Assembly: GCF_001422815.1 (NCBI RefSeq)
Contig: NZ_LMMP01000050.1
Location: forward strand, 159,033-223,032
Direction of reading: 5' to 3'
DNA length: 64,000 bases
Source: Methylobacterium sp. Leaf91
GTDB taxonomy: Bacteria; Pseudomonadota; Alphaproteobacteria; Rhizobiales; Beijerinckiaceae
The notes under the pieces are model-generated. The model saw nothing but the letters and a program-made list of their open reading frames with translations. It was not told the origin of the DNA and searched no databases. The stretch's first letter is position 1. Each line of letters starts with the position of its first letter. The translations under genes and the position numbers were made by a program. This document shows positions 63,858 to 64,000 of the stretch, in pieces.

Positions 63858-64000
63858 TAGAGCCGTGCCCTGGCGGGTTGAATCGCTTGGGGTAGGCGAT
63901 CTGGCTGGCGTGTGATTCACTGGACGGGCTTATGAGGGAGGATTGCCATGCCGTCAGCCCTGTCGGTCGATCTGCGCGAGCGTGTGGTCGCCGCGATTGA
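63858..64000 (+). mobile_element. IS630-type insertion sequence, left part (cut by window end)
   Basis: A TA dinucleotide at 63858-63859 is followed by GAGCCGTGCCCTGGCGGG, a plausible terminal repeat, and about 90 bases later by the transposase start. IS630 elements duplicate a TA target. The right end lies outside the window, so the boundaries are an estimate. Confidence 0.5.
63948..64000 (+). CDS. IS630-family transposase, partial
   Basis: Only the first 17 codons are present: MPSALSVDLRERVVAAI, the common N-terminus of IS630-type transposases, which opens the HTH domain that binds the terminal repeats. A GGAGGA ribosome site precedes the ATG. The rest runs past the window end, so integrity cannot be judged. 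Confidence 0.75.
   Translation, partial: MPSALSVDLRERVVAAI

Overview
The window looks like chromosome from a high-GC alphaproteobacterium of the order Rhizobiales/Hyphomicrobiales, most likely Methylobacterium or a close relative. The basis is the GC-rich codon use, the protein families (ExoR-like Sel1 protein, Kdo hydroxylase, DUF465 pair, btaAB, long alphaproteobacterial GyrA), and regulatory sites of alphaproteobacterial type: an EcfG-type GGAAC-N16-CGTT promoter, a GTTC-N7-GTTC SOS box and a ROSE-type thermometer. No species marker is present, so the genus is inference.

Layout. 0.5-5.3 kb: ftsH, tilS, cpoB (ybgF) and pal on the minus strand. 5.6-7.5 kb: an HPt protein, a single-domain response regulator and a PAS-GGDEF cyclase. 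7.7-17.2 kb: hemC, an ABM-fold monooxygenase, Kdo hydroxylase, hsp20 with an RNA thermometer, a lipase, a HisN-type phosphatase, an AI-2E-type membrane protein and an xre-pxpA pair. 17.24-19.8 kb: the most unusual segment, a promoter followed by five tandem Y-RNA-like genes and then rsr, encoding a TROVE/Ro60-type protein. 19.9-27.7 kb: pncB, a stress flavoprotein, mrp, mobA, a GSU2403-type nucleotidyltransferase, two cyclophilins and coaD. 28.1-45.1 kb: gyrA, ssb, oxidoreductases, prpE, purEK and envelope proteins, with repeats in the intergenic gaps. 45.2-46.1 kb: an AT-richer PD-(D/E)XK-like nuclease gene that looks acquired. 46.2-63.8 kb: glpX, hom, xthA, btaAB (betaine lipid), an exoR-like gene, ilvD, eutBC, a transglutaminase, poxB and an isochorismatase-family gene. 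The right edge cuts an IS630-type transposase gene.

Main result. Upstream of rsr, five segments share one plan. An outer stem has a GGGCCG-containing 5' strand and a CATG-NCC 3' strand. Inside it is a second stem whose sequence differs in every copy but is always base-paired, followed directly by TTATC and then a variable central domain. Three central domains (copies 3-5) carry tRNA-like T-arms; copies 4 and 5 also have D-arm and capped acceptor-like stems in circularly permuted order. This matches the known Rsr/YrlA theme, but five diverse copies in tandem is more than I would expect. The Rsr protein would hold these RNAs by the shared stems and the central domains would decide the job.

Other points: a nested 192-bp MITE with 16/17 matching terminal repeats and a 9-bp target duplication, a 100-bp dispersed repeat in two inverted copies, EcfG-type promoters before poxB and a stress-protein gene, a SOS box before ssb, and a 36-bp inverted repeat just before the nucleotidyltransferase gene.
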